Below are positions 45,936 to 56,379 of a DNA stretch of 64,000 nucleotides, one piece after another; within the stretch, counting starts at the first letter, position 1, and each line of letters begins with the position of its first letter. This stretch comes from Orobanche coerulescens (lineage: Eukaryota > Streptophyta > Magnoliopsida > Lamiales > Orobanchaceae): positions 13,180,739 to 13,244,738 of the forward strand of contig CM065802.1 of assembly GCA_033398695.1 (NCBI GenBank), in the 5' to 3' direction. The notes below the pieces were generated by a model. That model searched no databases, was not told the DNA's origin, and saw nothing but the letters and a program-made list of their open reading frames with translations. A program made the position numbers and the translations under genes.

Positions 45936-47865
45936 TGTCGGGACCTCGTTGCCGCCCTGATCGCAGCATGCGACGAAACGGGCTTGAGGCGATTTACCCG
46001 GAACCCGCCTCGGGATCGCCAAGATAGGGCCGACCCAGCGAGAGCCAAAAATGATCGGGTGCCTCCGGCCCCCAAATCCCCCTCGGAAATTCTAACGATT
46101 ATGGGCACCGCCGAGGTCGATGATCCTCGGTCCAAGCGCCAGAAAAAAGCATCCATTCGAGAAGCCACCACTTCCTACCAGCGTACCGAGCGCCGAGCAG
46201 AAGGGTTTCTATCGGTGGCCGAAGAAGCCCCCAAAAACCCCCAGCTGGCGGTTACTTTTGAGGAATCCGACGCAGGCGGCTTGGACCATCCCCATTCAGA
46301 CGCACTTGTCATCACTCTGCCCATAATGGGGATCCCAGTCCACAGGGTATTGGTGGACTCCGGGGCTTATGCAAGCATCATTTACCTTCATACCCTTCGT
46401 AGGATGAAGGTAGACCAATCGTATGTCCGGCCCTGCAACGAGGACATCCGGGGATTCGCCAACTGCCGCACCTCCCCGCTGGGGGAAATTGACCTCGCCC
46501 TGGAATTTGGTCAGGGGCCGATCAGAAGAACGATGATCACAACCTTTAAGATCATCGACGTGCACAGCGACTACAATGCCATCGTAGGCCGACCTGTGAT
46601 GTCGAGATTGAGAGCCACTCAGTCCACCTACCACCTGTGCATGAAATTCCCTACCCCGGACGGCGTCGGGGTACACAGAGGGGATCAAAGGGCGGCCCGG
46701 GAATGCAATCTCAGCATCCGGGCTCGCGAGATCAACGCCGCAGAGGCCATCCCGGAAAATCTGCCGGAAGAAATGGAGACTACCAACTCCGAGCAACAGA
46801 TGGGAAATACCCTGCTTGGCCGGGGGCCCGACGGTCCAGGGGCCGCGCAAACCCCCGGAACGAGAATCGGGCAGACGGCGGACCGCGGCCGCAGGCCCGA
46901 GAAAGAGCCGATCTTAGAGGAGGATCCCGTTGACCCGCGGTATCAAAATCCAAAAGGGAAAATCCGACACGCTGAGCCAACAGAAGAATTGGACCTGGTC
47001 GACGTAGATTTATCTAATTCCGTCCGGCGGCTAAAGATCGGCCATAACCTCCAAGAACCAATCCGCTCCGAGCTTGTCTTCCATCTAAGACAAAATTTGG
47101 ATGTCTTTGCTTGGATTCATTCTGATATGCCAGGGATCGATCCGGAACTGGCATGCCACCAACTGAACATCAACCCCAGCTCAAAACCGGTCGTCCAGAA
47201 GAGAAGAAAGATGGGCCCCGAGCGCCAGAAAGGGCTGGAAGAGGAGGTAGAAAAGCTAATTGATAACGGGTTTATTCGGGAAGCCCAATACCCGACTTGT
47301 GTAGCCAACCCGGTTCTGGTAAAAAAGCCGACCGGGCTATGGAGGCTCTGCATTGACTTCTCCAACCTGAATAAAGCCTGCCCAAAAGATAGCTACCCGC
47401 TCCCCCATATCGATTACATGGTAGATGCCACGGCCGGGCACAAGCTAATGAGCTTCATGGATGCCTATTCTGGGTACAACCAGATTCCAATGCACCCCGC
47501 CGATGAAGAAAATACCTCATTCTACTCGGCCCGTGGCTTATACTGCTACCGGATGATGCCTTTCGGGCTCAAGAATGCCGGCGCAACATATCAACGCCTG
47601 GTAAATAAAATGTTCAATAGCCTGATAGGTCATACTATGGAAGTATATGTAGATTACATGTTAGTCAAATCCCTGCACTCGGCCGACCATGTACATGACC
47701 TCAATAAAATGTTTGCTATTTTGCGAGAGTATAAGATGAAGCTAAATCCGAAGAAATGTTCCTTCGGGGTAGGTTCGGGAAAATTCCTCGGCTACATGGT
47801 AAGCCAAAGATGGATCGAAGCCAACCCCGATAAAATTAAGGCAGTAGCCGAGCTTGTTCCCCCCA
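45936..47865 (+). pseudogene. Tat element protease and reverse transcriptase
   Basis: In frame with gag. The protease has HRVLVDSGAYASIIY (DSGA at residues about 124-127 counted from 45984). The reverse transcriptase spans roughly 47070-47860: FIREAQYPTCVANPVLVKKPTGLWR, LCIDFSNLNKACPKDSYPLP, FMDAYSGYNQIPM, MMPFGLKNAGATYQ. The catalytic YVDD box reads VYVDYM because codon 47655-47657 is TAC where Asp is expected, which should abolish polymerase activity. A run of six C's at 47859-47864 shifts the frame into the next piece. Confidence 0.92.
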
Positions 47866-50178
47866 AACTCGGTCAAAAAGGTGCAAAGCCTAACCGGCCG
47901 CCTAGCCGCACTGAGCCGTTTCATCTCCCGCTCAACGGATAAGTGCAAACCTTTCTTTGAGGCGATAAAAAAGAACAAGGATTTTCAATGGACAGAACCT
48001 TGCCAAAAAGCCTTCGAAGCTATCAAAAAAGTCCTGGCGGAAGCCCCGACCTTGCAGAGACCGTCCCGAGGGGAACTTCTTAACTTATATCTCGCAGTCT
48101 CCGACTCCGCGATCAGCGCCGCCCTAATTCGAACGGAGAATGCGGTACAACACCCGGTCTATTATGTAAGTCAGGCCCTTCATGATGCCGAGCTCAGATA
48201 TGCCCCGATGGAAAAACTGGCCTATGCGCTCATAATGGCATCCCGGAAGTTGAGGCCCTACTTTTTGGAACACCAGGTCGTCGTCTTAACCAACTATCCA
48301 TTAAAACAGGTTATGCACCGACCTGATGTTTCCGGCCGAATGGTAAAATGGGCCGTCGAACTAGGACAGTTTGACATAGCTTACGAATCGCGCACTGCTA
48401 TAAAGGGACAAGCCCTTGCGGACTTCATTGCAGAGTTCACGCCCGCAATTGCCCAGGAGGACGACCGATCAGAAGAATGGTCACTCTATGTAGATGGGTC
48501 CTCTACCGCTGACCGATCGGGTGCGGGAATAGTCCTCGTCAGTCCCGACCAACGCCTGTTCTGCTCGGCTATTCGCCTGAGTTTCCCAACCACCAATAAT
48601 GAGGCAGAATACGAAGCTCTCTTGGCTGGTCTAGAAATGGCAACCTCTCTCGGCCTTACCCGCCTCATCATCCTGAGTGATTCTCAGTTGATGGTCAACC
48701 AAATCAACGGCGAATACGAAGCCAAAGAGCCTAAACTGGTTAAGTACCTCAACCTGGCCCGAGCCCGGCTGCAAGGTTTTCAGGGAACCATACAACATAT
48801 TCCCCGAACGGAAAACATTCAGGCCGACTCGTTGGCCAAACTTGCATCCAGCGCCGGGGCCGAGCATATGGATGAGGTCAGCATAGGGCATCACGCCTCA
48901 TCGGCCCTGGAAATGGCCGAAATCCGAGCAGCAGAGCCATCAGAACTGCGAGGGTGGATGCAGCCTATAATGCAATACCTTCAAAGCGGTATTTTGCCCG
49001 AAGACCGAGCTCAAGCAAGATCCTTACGAACTCAGTCTGCCCGGTTCACTATCATAGACGGAGCATTATATAAAAGAGGATATTCGGTTCCGCTGCTGAA
49101 ATGCCTGTCCGAATCAGAAGCCGAATATGCCCTCAGGGAGGTGCACGAGGGCATATGTGGGAACCACTCCGGCGGCCAGGCATTGGCCTATAAGTTAATC
49201 CGACAAGGCTACTATTGGCCCGATCTAAAAAAAGATGCCATTGCGCTCGTGCGGAAGTGCGTCCGGTGCCAAATCTTTGCTCCGCAGATCCGATCCCCCC
49301 CGGAGACCCTCACGTCTGTATACTGTCCATGGCCATTCGCCAAGTGGGGAATAGACTTGATCGGCCCTCTGCCTAGGGGACGGGGAGGAGTGCAATACGC
49401 CATCGTCGCAGTCGATTATTTTACGAAATGGGCCGAGGCCGAACCTATGGCACGCACGACCGAACAGAAGATAGTCGACTTCATATGGAAGTCGATCATA
49501 TGCCGGTTCGGAATCCCCCAATCCATTGTCTCGGATAATGCGAAACAGTTTGACAACAAGAAATTCCGATCTTTCTGCGACGGTCTCCAAATACGAAATA
49601 ACTTTTCCACGCCCTATTATCCTCAATCTAACGGGCAGGTGGAGGCAGTCAACAAGATCTTAAAGCAACATCTCAAGACTCGCCTAGAGGAACTCAAGGG
49701 TTCCTGGCCAGAAGAACTCCCCGGGACCCTATGGGCCTACCGAACAACGCATAGATCCGCCACAGGAGAAACGCCTTTCTCCTTGGCTTTCGGTTCTGAA
49801 GCCGTTATCCCGGTCGAAATCGGGGCACCTACCTACCGAGTAGCACATTTTGAAGAACCAGATAACGACTTGGCCCTCCAAGTGAACCTGGACCTCCTTG
49901 CCGAAAAGCGAGCTCAGGCAGAAATGCGAAACGCCGTATACAAGAGAAGGAGTGAAAAATATTACAACTCCAAGGTTCACTCGAGAAGATTCCAGGTCGG
50001 CGACCTAGTCCTCAAGAGGGTTCTGGGTCCGGATCCCGGGCCGCTCAAGCCCAAGTGGGAGGGGCCGTATAAAGTTAGCGAAGTCCTTCAGAATGGAGCC
50101 TACCGGCTGGAATATCTGAACGGCCAAAGATTAACTCACCCGTGGAACGCTATGTATCTAAAAAGGTATTATCAATAA
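47866..50178 (+). pseudogene. Tat element RNase H, second RNase H and integrase
   Basis: Starts with the connection VKKVQSLTGRLAALSRFISR, then the degenerate gypsy RNase H ending LADFIAEF (to about 48440). A second, archaeal-type RNase H follows: SLYVDGSSTADRSGAGIVL (Asp), NNEAEYEALLAGLEMA (Glu), ILSDSQLMVNQ (Asp), ENIQADSLAKLAS (Asp). The integrase has H...H...C-x2-C (VHEGICGNHSGG to CVRCQ), and a DDE core in KWGIDLIGP, IVSDNAKQF and SNGQVEAVNKILKQHL. The C-terminal module ends LNGQRLTHPWNAMYLKRYYQ. All catalytic residues are visible and the frame is open for 774 codons, so this half looks recent. Confidence 0.94.
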
Positions 50179-50210
50179 GAATTCGATGTTATTCCCTACT
50201 GGTACACCTC

Positions 50211-51007
50211 ATAAGACCGGCTCCTCCGGCACTATAAGACCGAGCTCGTCTCGGCACCTCATAAGACCGGCTCCTCCGGCACTATAAGACCGAGCTCGTC
50301 TCGGCACCTCGAAAGACCGGCTCCTCCGGCACTATAAGACCGAGCTCGTCTCGGCACCTCGAAAGACCGGCTCCTCCGGCACTATAAGACCGAGCTCGTC
50401 TCGGCACCTCGAAAGACCGGCTCCTCCGGCACTATAAGACCGAGCTCGTCTCGGCACCTCATAAGACCGGCTCCTCCGGCACTATAAGACCGAGCTCGTC
50501 TCGGCACCTCGAAAGACCCGCTCCTCCGGCACTATAAGACCGAGCTCGACTCGGCACCTCCACACACCGGCTCCCCCGTCACTATAAGACCGAGCTCGTC
50601 TCGGCACCTCGAAAGACCGGCTCCTCCGGCACTATAAGACCGAGCTCGTCTCGGCACCTCGAAAGACCGGCTCCTCCGGCACTATAAGACCGAGCTCGTC
50701 TCGGCACCTCATAAGACCGGCTCCTCCGGCACTATAGGACCGAGCTCGTCTCGGCACCTCGAAAGACCGGCTCCTCCGGCACTATAAGACCGAGCTCGTC
50801 TCGGCACCTCGAAAGACCGGCTCCTCCGGCACTATAAGACCGAGCTCGTCTCGGCACCTCGAAAGACCGGCTCCTCCGGCACTATAAGACCGAGCTCGTC
50901 TCGGCACCTCGAAAGACCGGCTTCTCCGGCACTATAAGACCGAGCTCGTCTCGGCTCCTCATGAGGCCGGCTCCCCCGGCACTCTAAGACCGAGCTCGTC
51001 TCGGCAC
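50211..51007. repeat. 50-bp tandem array (about 16 copies)
   Basis: Sixteen head-to-tail 50-bp units. Each is two related half-units, AAGACCGGCTCCTCCGGCAC and AAGACCGAGCTCGTCTCGGC, so the array began as a ~25-bp repeat. Each half holds an inverted repeat (CCGG...CCGG, CCGAG...CTCGG) able to form a small hairpin. Most units are identical; the edge copies and one at 50511-50610 are diverged. The array lies between the integrase stop and the antisense gene, the region where Tat elements are known to carry tandem repeats. Confidence 0.96.
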
Positions 51008-51201
51008 GATCAACCAAGAACGATAAAAAAGCACAACGAAAACGGCAAAAAAGATCTTATTTCATCAAATCATTGTTACAAAATACAAACAGTTACAAAA
51101 AAACCTGAACCAGGTTGGCGCGCAGGCCGAACATCAGATGAAACAAAAGAAAGACCAAAAATAGGCACGCAGGCCATGTTGAAAGCAAAATTTAAAAGAG
51201 A

Positions 51202-53395
51202 CTACTCGGCCCCGTCATCCTGGCCGGCCGCCTGAAAAGATGGCCCCTCGCCTTCGCCTTGCGGAGCCTGACCGGCATCCTCACCCTCGGCCGCCTTCGG
51301 CTCATCGGCCCCAACAATGTCAACATGAAGGTCGGCCGCCTGAGAGGTGATGTAAGCCTCGATCTCCTGAACGGTCTTCCCACCTTTCATAAGATCTAAA
51401 ATCTCGAAACAAGTGGAGACGTAGTTCAGATTGATCAGCTCCTCAAAGGCGGGCGTCTCCTTGAAGGCCTCCGCCCCTTCGGCACGGCCCCTAGCATAGC
51501 TCGAAGCCTCGCAGGTGCTGAGGCGCTCGGTTAGGTTTTCGACCTGGGCCTTGGTCTCCTTCAGATAAGCCTCGTGCTCGGCCCGGATTTCCACGCACTG
51601 TTTCTACGCCTGATCGACCGCATCGGTCAGCTCCTCGGCCTTCAGCCTCCATATGTCGGCTTGGAGAGCCCGACCGTCCAAAAGCTCCATCTCGCCCCTC
51701 AGGGAGGTTACCTCCCCCTCGAGAGACTTGATCAAAGAGGGGCACAAGTGATGCTCCTCCTGCAAAGCCTTAAGGTCGGCCTCCGTCTTCTTGTGCCTCT
51801 CGGACGAAGCCAGAAACTCATTCGAGGCCTTCACATAGGTGCACATGGCCCGGCCAACCAGGGCATTCCCGAACTGGATCTGCTCGGCCGGATCCATATC
51901 GTTGGTCATCATTTCCAGCTTGGGAGTCCAACCCCGGATCGGAATATGGCTAGAAACAGCCACCCCAGGAGGAACCCGACTGAGCATCTAGGGAGTCGGA
52001 GTCGCGGCCCGGACGTAATCCAGGAACCAGCGCGGCCGCCGCCCCTTCATCTGGTCACATGGCTCCACCCGCTCCTGGTTGACCGGAAGATAATGGCCCT
52101 CCAAGTCAATAACGGGCTCCTCCCGATCGGCCCGGACAGGAGACGGGGCGGACAATATGACCTCAGGGGCCGACGAACCCTCGGCCTTATTCGCAGAAAC
52201 AGGCTCCACTCTCTTGCGCTTGCCGGCCCGCTCCCTCCGATCAGCAGCCTCCGCAGCCAGCCTGGCCATACGCTGAGCAGGCGTCTCCTTCCTACCAGAT
52301 GAAGTTTTTGCCTGAGGAGCTGGAAAAGGAAGATATATCAAAAAAAAAAAAAAAAAACCCTGAAGAAGACATTGTGCTAGGATCGGTCTCTCTAAGTCCG
52401 GCCGCCCAAAGGTTCTCCTCGGACACTAAAAGGTGAGACTTCCTTTGCTCCAGAGGAAGGCCCAAAAGCTGCTCGACCCGGTCGTCGAACTCGGCAGAAG
52501 TCTCTGACGCCGGGATACGTTCTGCACAGGCAACAAATGATGAGTGTTAGACAAAAGAGGAACAAAGGCAAAATTACCACACTTACTCATTTTGGCCGTA
52601 AAAAGCACAGGAATCCGCAGCTCGGCATCTATCACCCCCGGCTCCCACTCATCCAAGGAACTCCTCCACGGCCCCCCGATAAAGAACCACTGTTCTTTCC
52701 AGCTATGAATGGTCTCGGGTACCCCCACTAGCTCCTTGTGCATGGCATGCCGGGCCGTCAGATAAAACCAGCCCGAGCCGGACCTACCAACCGACCTCCA
52801 TAGATAGAGGCTGTTGAACTCCTCAAAACTGGGCTCGGGCAGTGTCTTGATTAAAAAGGATAAAAAGGCCCACCACCCGAGCCTGTGAATTCGGATGAAT
52901 CTGAGGGACAGGAAGGCCCCACTGCCTTAACCACCGGGAAAGAGTCAACGGAAGCGGAAACCGAAGCCCGGCCAGTAAAGAGCGGTAGTACACCGCCGTG
53001 CAACCAAAGGGCGGACTGTGGGGCCTCTCCTCGGGATTCGGAACGAACATCCGCACCCTCGCCGGAATTTTAAAGCGCAGCCGCCAGGCCGCCAATTGCT
53101 CCTCCGTAACGTTACTCCGAATCGAAGCTGAGTCCCAACTCGCCGCCACCAAAGGGGCCGGACGAGGGCGAGCCCGGGCCACCACCGGCTCGACTCTCTC
53201 CGCCGGAGTCTCTCCGACAACTGTCAATGGCGCCGCCATTTCCACTTCTCCAGATCCCGGCGACTCCACTAGTTCATCTCCCTCTTCCTCAACACTCCAA
53301 TCGACGGGAGCTTCGCCAATCGATAGATCCGCCACACCCGTGCGGTCCGGCGACACGGTCAAAACCACCTCCGTCTCGTCCCTTGTCCCCGACAT
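51202..53395 (-). pseudogene. Antisense extra gene of the Tat element
   Basis: A minus-strand gene opposite to gag-pol. Start ATG at 53393-53395 (MSGTRDETEVVLT; an upstream in-frame ATG exists at 53533). The N-terminal domain includes EEQLAAWRLRFKIPARVRMFVP, FGCTAVYYRSLLAGLRFPLPLTL and PQIHPNSQARVVGLF, which matches the plant 'putative gypsy type transposon' domain (Transposase_28, PF04195) from memory. A frame change near 52855 leads to FEEFNSLYLWRSVGR and SWKEQWFFIGGPWRSSLDEW. An intron with GTAAGT/TGTGCAG ends is seen at 52522-52586, joining ERIPASETSAEFDDRVEQLLG. The C-terminal part (52319-51202) is a charged region with a long coiled coil (SLEGEVTSLRGEMELLDGR; AQVENLTERLSTCE) and two in-frame TAG codons (51988-51990 and 51601-51603). 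Its role is unknown; antisense ORFs at this place are known in Retand-like elements. Confidence 0.7.
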
Positions 53396-53834
53396 CTTAA
53401 ATAAATAAGAAAAAAAAGCAAGCTTACCGGGAAGGTCGATAAAATCGGGAAAGCAGAAAAAAGTCGCCGAAAAAACTTCTCTCTCTGCAACACTACGTAA
53501 AAATGGCGGAAGAAACACTGAAGGAGAAGACAACCTCTATTTATAGGGAAATGTAGGCATTAAATGCCAGGCGCGTGAGGCGAGAAATTCTACTGAACCG
53601 TCACAGGATTCGAGAACGCGTGAGCGCGCCGCCCAGTATTCTTGCGCCACGCGTCCCCCCACATGATGACACCTAAAGACCAGGGAGGCGGTGCGACGCG
53701 ACTCCCGAAGAGACGTCTGTTCGAAAGATCTTATCCTCCCACAAGGCAAACCAATCGCTTATGCATCCAAGACAAACCGGATCGGTCTCAACATCGAACG
53801 ACTCCAGCCCCGGCCAGCTCGGCACGGCCCTGGA

Positions 53835-53846
53835 CTCGGGGGCCCT
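53835..53846 (+). other. Tat element polypurine tract candidate
   Basis: CTCGGGGGCCCT directly precedes TGTTGG of the 3' LTR. Related plant elements have CTCGGGGGC at this position. The purine run is short, so the call is moderate. Confidence 0.5.
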
Positions 53847-54586
53847 TGTTGGTAGCCCATCCTACTCAGAATCCACGTAGGCACTCCAGGCAGCTAAACC
53901 GGCCGAGCAGAACCCGAAGTCGGACCGGACAAAAAACCCGATTTCCAACCGGGCTCGCTATAAACCGGAACGGACGGTGACTCCAAGGCCGACCCGTGTC
54001 GACCCGGGAAGGCCGAGCAGAGGAAGGGCGAAAATGTCCGGTTCAAGATTACGGCGGGCGGCCGAACAACGGCAGACCGGCCGGCACAGGCAGCGGGGAC
54101 CCGAGGACCGACCCTGTCGGATAGACATCTCCGGAAGTCGGCAAAGTAGACCCGCATGCCAATTAACGCATGCAGTCACGCCCCTTCCCAAGACACTCCT
54201 TATAGGCCGCCACGTGTCCAAGATGTAAATGCAGACTGACAAGTGTTATGGGCGTATTCCCCAAACATGCGCCGTATCATCTCCCACCTGCATACATATA
54301 TAGGAGAAATGTACAGTAAAAAAGGATCTTTTGGAATTCTGAGCATTAAGAAGAGAGAGAAAAAAGAGAGATAAGAGAGATACTGAAAAAGAATAAAAAA
54401 GACTTGTAATTAACAAGCAAACCGAATAGACCGGCATACACATTTCTGCCCGGCTCTATGCTATCAAGAGGTCATTAATAAAATTTAGTGATCAAATATC
54501 TTCCACTTTATTTGTTATTTTCTACGTGTCTTCGACCCATTTGCCCCGATCAGTACACGTGACGTTGACCAAATCAGACGTCAACA
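53847..54586 (+). repeat. Tat element 3' LTR
   Basis: 740 bp, TGTTGG...TCAACA, followed by the TSD AATAT. It matches 43702-44451 over its full length. Confidence 0.94.
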
Positions 54587-54591
54587 AATAT

Positions 54592-55690
54592 TATTAGTCG
54601 TTTTAGCTTATGAATTAGTATGATGAAAATTAAAAAATTACATGAGTTTCTAATATTTATAAAGATAAGCACGTGAAGTCGTTTATCAAATTTATATTCT
54701 ACAGGATGTTTTAAGTTGTTTATAAACATACTGAACAATCTTTAATAATCTCTATAAATATAGTAGTACTATTAAGGGCACACGGGTATCCCCTTGAATT
54801 AACTGCAAATTATGATAATCAAGTTAACAGTACCCATACATAGTATATAAAACGCGGCAAGTTGTACCAAATGGTGCAATGCAAGTGATTTTGGACGTAA
54901 TTATTCAACACATGATCACAATATTAAATATATATGTATGACTATAATCTTTATTGAAATAATTACTTCAAAAAAAAAAATATATGTATGATTGTCAAAG
55001 TGAAGGGTTGATAATTGAGATCTTTGGGGTGAATACAATGTTTTGGATTGGGATGGCTTTTTGTTAGAGATCTATGGTTTGACCACTCTTCAGCATATAA
55101 GGCGCAGGTATGTATGCCCAAGTCAGAAATCACAAGGGAAGAATATGACTAATTGAGCTTCTGGGTATGAGGAGGCATATACATACTCTACCCGACCCAT
55201 TGACATCCCCACATATCTACAACGTGGTCGTTAATTGTGATTTTATCGTTACTGTCATCGCAAATAATTTTTTTTAAAAACAACTGACAGACACACCTAT
55301 TATTTCTCCTAAATCTATACCTTTTTGTCTTCAACGGGATTTGAACCCCCAACTTTTGTCATTGCAAATATAATCTTCACTCTTTTATACTCTATATATC
55401 CCACAAGAGTGTGCTCAATTTGTAATTTTTGTTCGTCTCACAAGAGTGCGCTCATTCCATTTTTAAAAATATCCCTAATATTTTTACTCTATTTTTTCAA
55501 TTTATCTATAAGAATATCAATGAAGTCTTACACCCTTTATCTTTTAATTAATCAACAATAATAATTAATATATTCATACAATAAAACATGAAACTATTTT
55601 TCTATTCAAATTCACAATTACCTACTTTTTTTTTTAAATTTGTACTTATAAAGAGTGAACACATTTTTTTGGAAGAAAAGAAGTAAATTT
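54592..55690. other. AT-rich intergenic DNA
   Basis: No gene seen. A short GGGATTTGAACCCCC motif at 55338 resembles a tRNA/SINE B box but lacks other parts. CACAAGAGTGYGCTCA occurs twice near 55401 and 55440. Confidence 0.45.
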
Positions 55691-55699
55691 TTTTTTGCT

Positions 55700-55985
55700 A
55701 ATCAATGTTTAATCTCGCGTCAAGCGGTATTGTGGGAGTATTTTCTTGCTGGGAACCCGGAGGTCTTGTAATCAGCCATTGCTTCTCCCGAAGCATGTTG
55801 GAAACTCGGCGCTGTTAAGAAACTATAAGCGTGCGCGAAGTGTCTGAAAAGGCATTGGGAACCCTGGAATTGCTCGAGCGACTTGCGATTTACTTCTCTC
55901 AATGGGTTAGGAGTGGGTTCATTGAGGGACTAGGATTAGTCCGGATAAACTGGGATCACTTAGTTATTTAAAAAAAAAAAAAAAA
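55700..55985 (+). mobile_element. SINE-like fragment with poly-A tail
   Basis: Shares several blocks with the SINE at 5443-5866 (GCGG.A.TGTGGGAG, TGGGAACC.GGAGGTC, GACTAGGATTAGTC) and ends in an A-run at 55971-55984. The tRNA-like head is missing, so it is 5'-truncated. Confidence 0.5.
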
Positions 55986-56379
55986 TTTTTTTGCTCTAGC
56001 TCTTCCTTGGCAGATTCCTCTTACTTTACTTTTGCCATCAATATTTTATCATTCTTTAATATTCCTTACTGTTTGTGGGTCCCGATATTTTATTACTTTT
56101 CTCACTTTTTTTTTTTAAATTTCATTCTCTCGTCGTTTTCTCTTACAATTTTTCAATCCTATTTTATAATTTTATTTTAATATTTGGTAAATTTCCTTTT
56201 TTTTTTTTGTCATTTTTCTCATCACCTTCCATTTTTCTATTTCAGTTACTGCGGTTAATATTCCATCGGAGTTTTATTGACAGCTATCGGTATAGGAACC
56301 TTTGTTATTGTCTGTAAGCTCAAAATGCGGTAGTATTTGGATGTATTTTCTCTTTGAAGCGCAAATGAGTTTGACATAA

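Larger units (their letters stand above)
43702..54586 (+). mobile_element. Full-length Tat/Retand-type Ty3/gypsy element
   Basis: A 10,885-bp insertion flanked by AATAT (43697-43701 and 54587-54591). LTRs (43702-44451 and 53847-54586) start TGTTGG and end TCAACA. Internal order: PBS, gag-pro-pol in plus orientation, a 50-bp tandem array, and a gene on the opposite strand before the 3' LTR. Two RNase H domains (the second follows the classical one) and an antisense extra ORF are hallmarks of the Tat lineage, in particular Retand-like elements. An in-frame TAG between gag and protease, a one-base shift in a C run and an altered catalytic motif break the polyprotein. Confidence 0.94.

Noticed and set aside
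50211..51007. CRISPR-like regular repeats
   Set aside because: The units are contiguous 50-bp tandem copies with no unique spacers, inside a plant retrotransposon.
50832..51017. 61-codon minus-strand ORF in the 50-bp array
   Set aside because: It is a by-product of the repeat period and has no start context or family.
52320..52358. Second intron in the antisense gene
   Set aside because: GT/AG ends can be drawn, but 39 bases is below the usual plant minimum and the segment is mostly a T run, so an indel or insertion is as likely.
55335..55360. Possible tRNA gene or SINE from GGGATTTGAACCCCC
   Set aside because: Only a B-box/T-arm-like motif is present. No A box, acceptor stem or poly-A tail could be placed.
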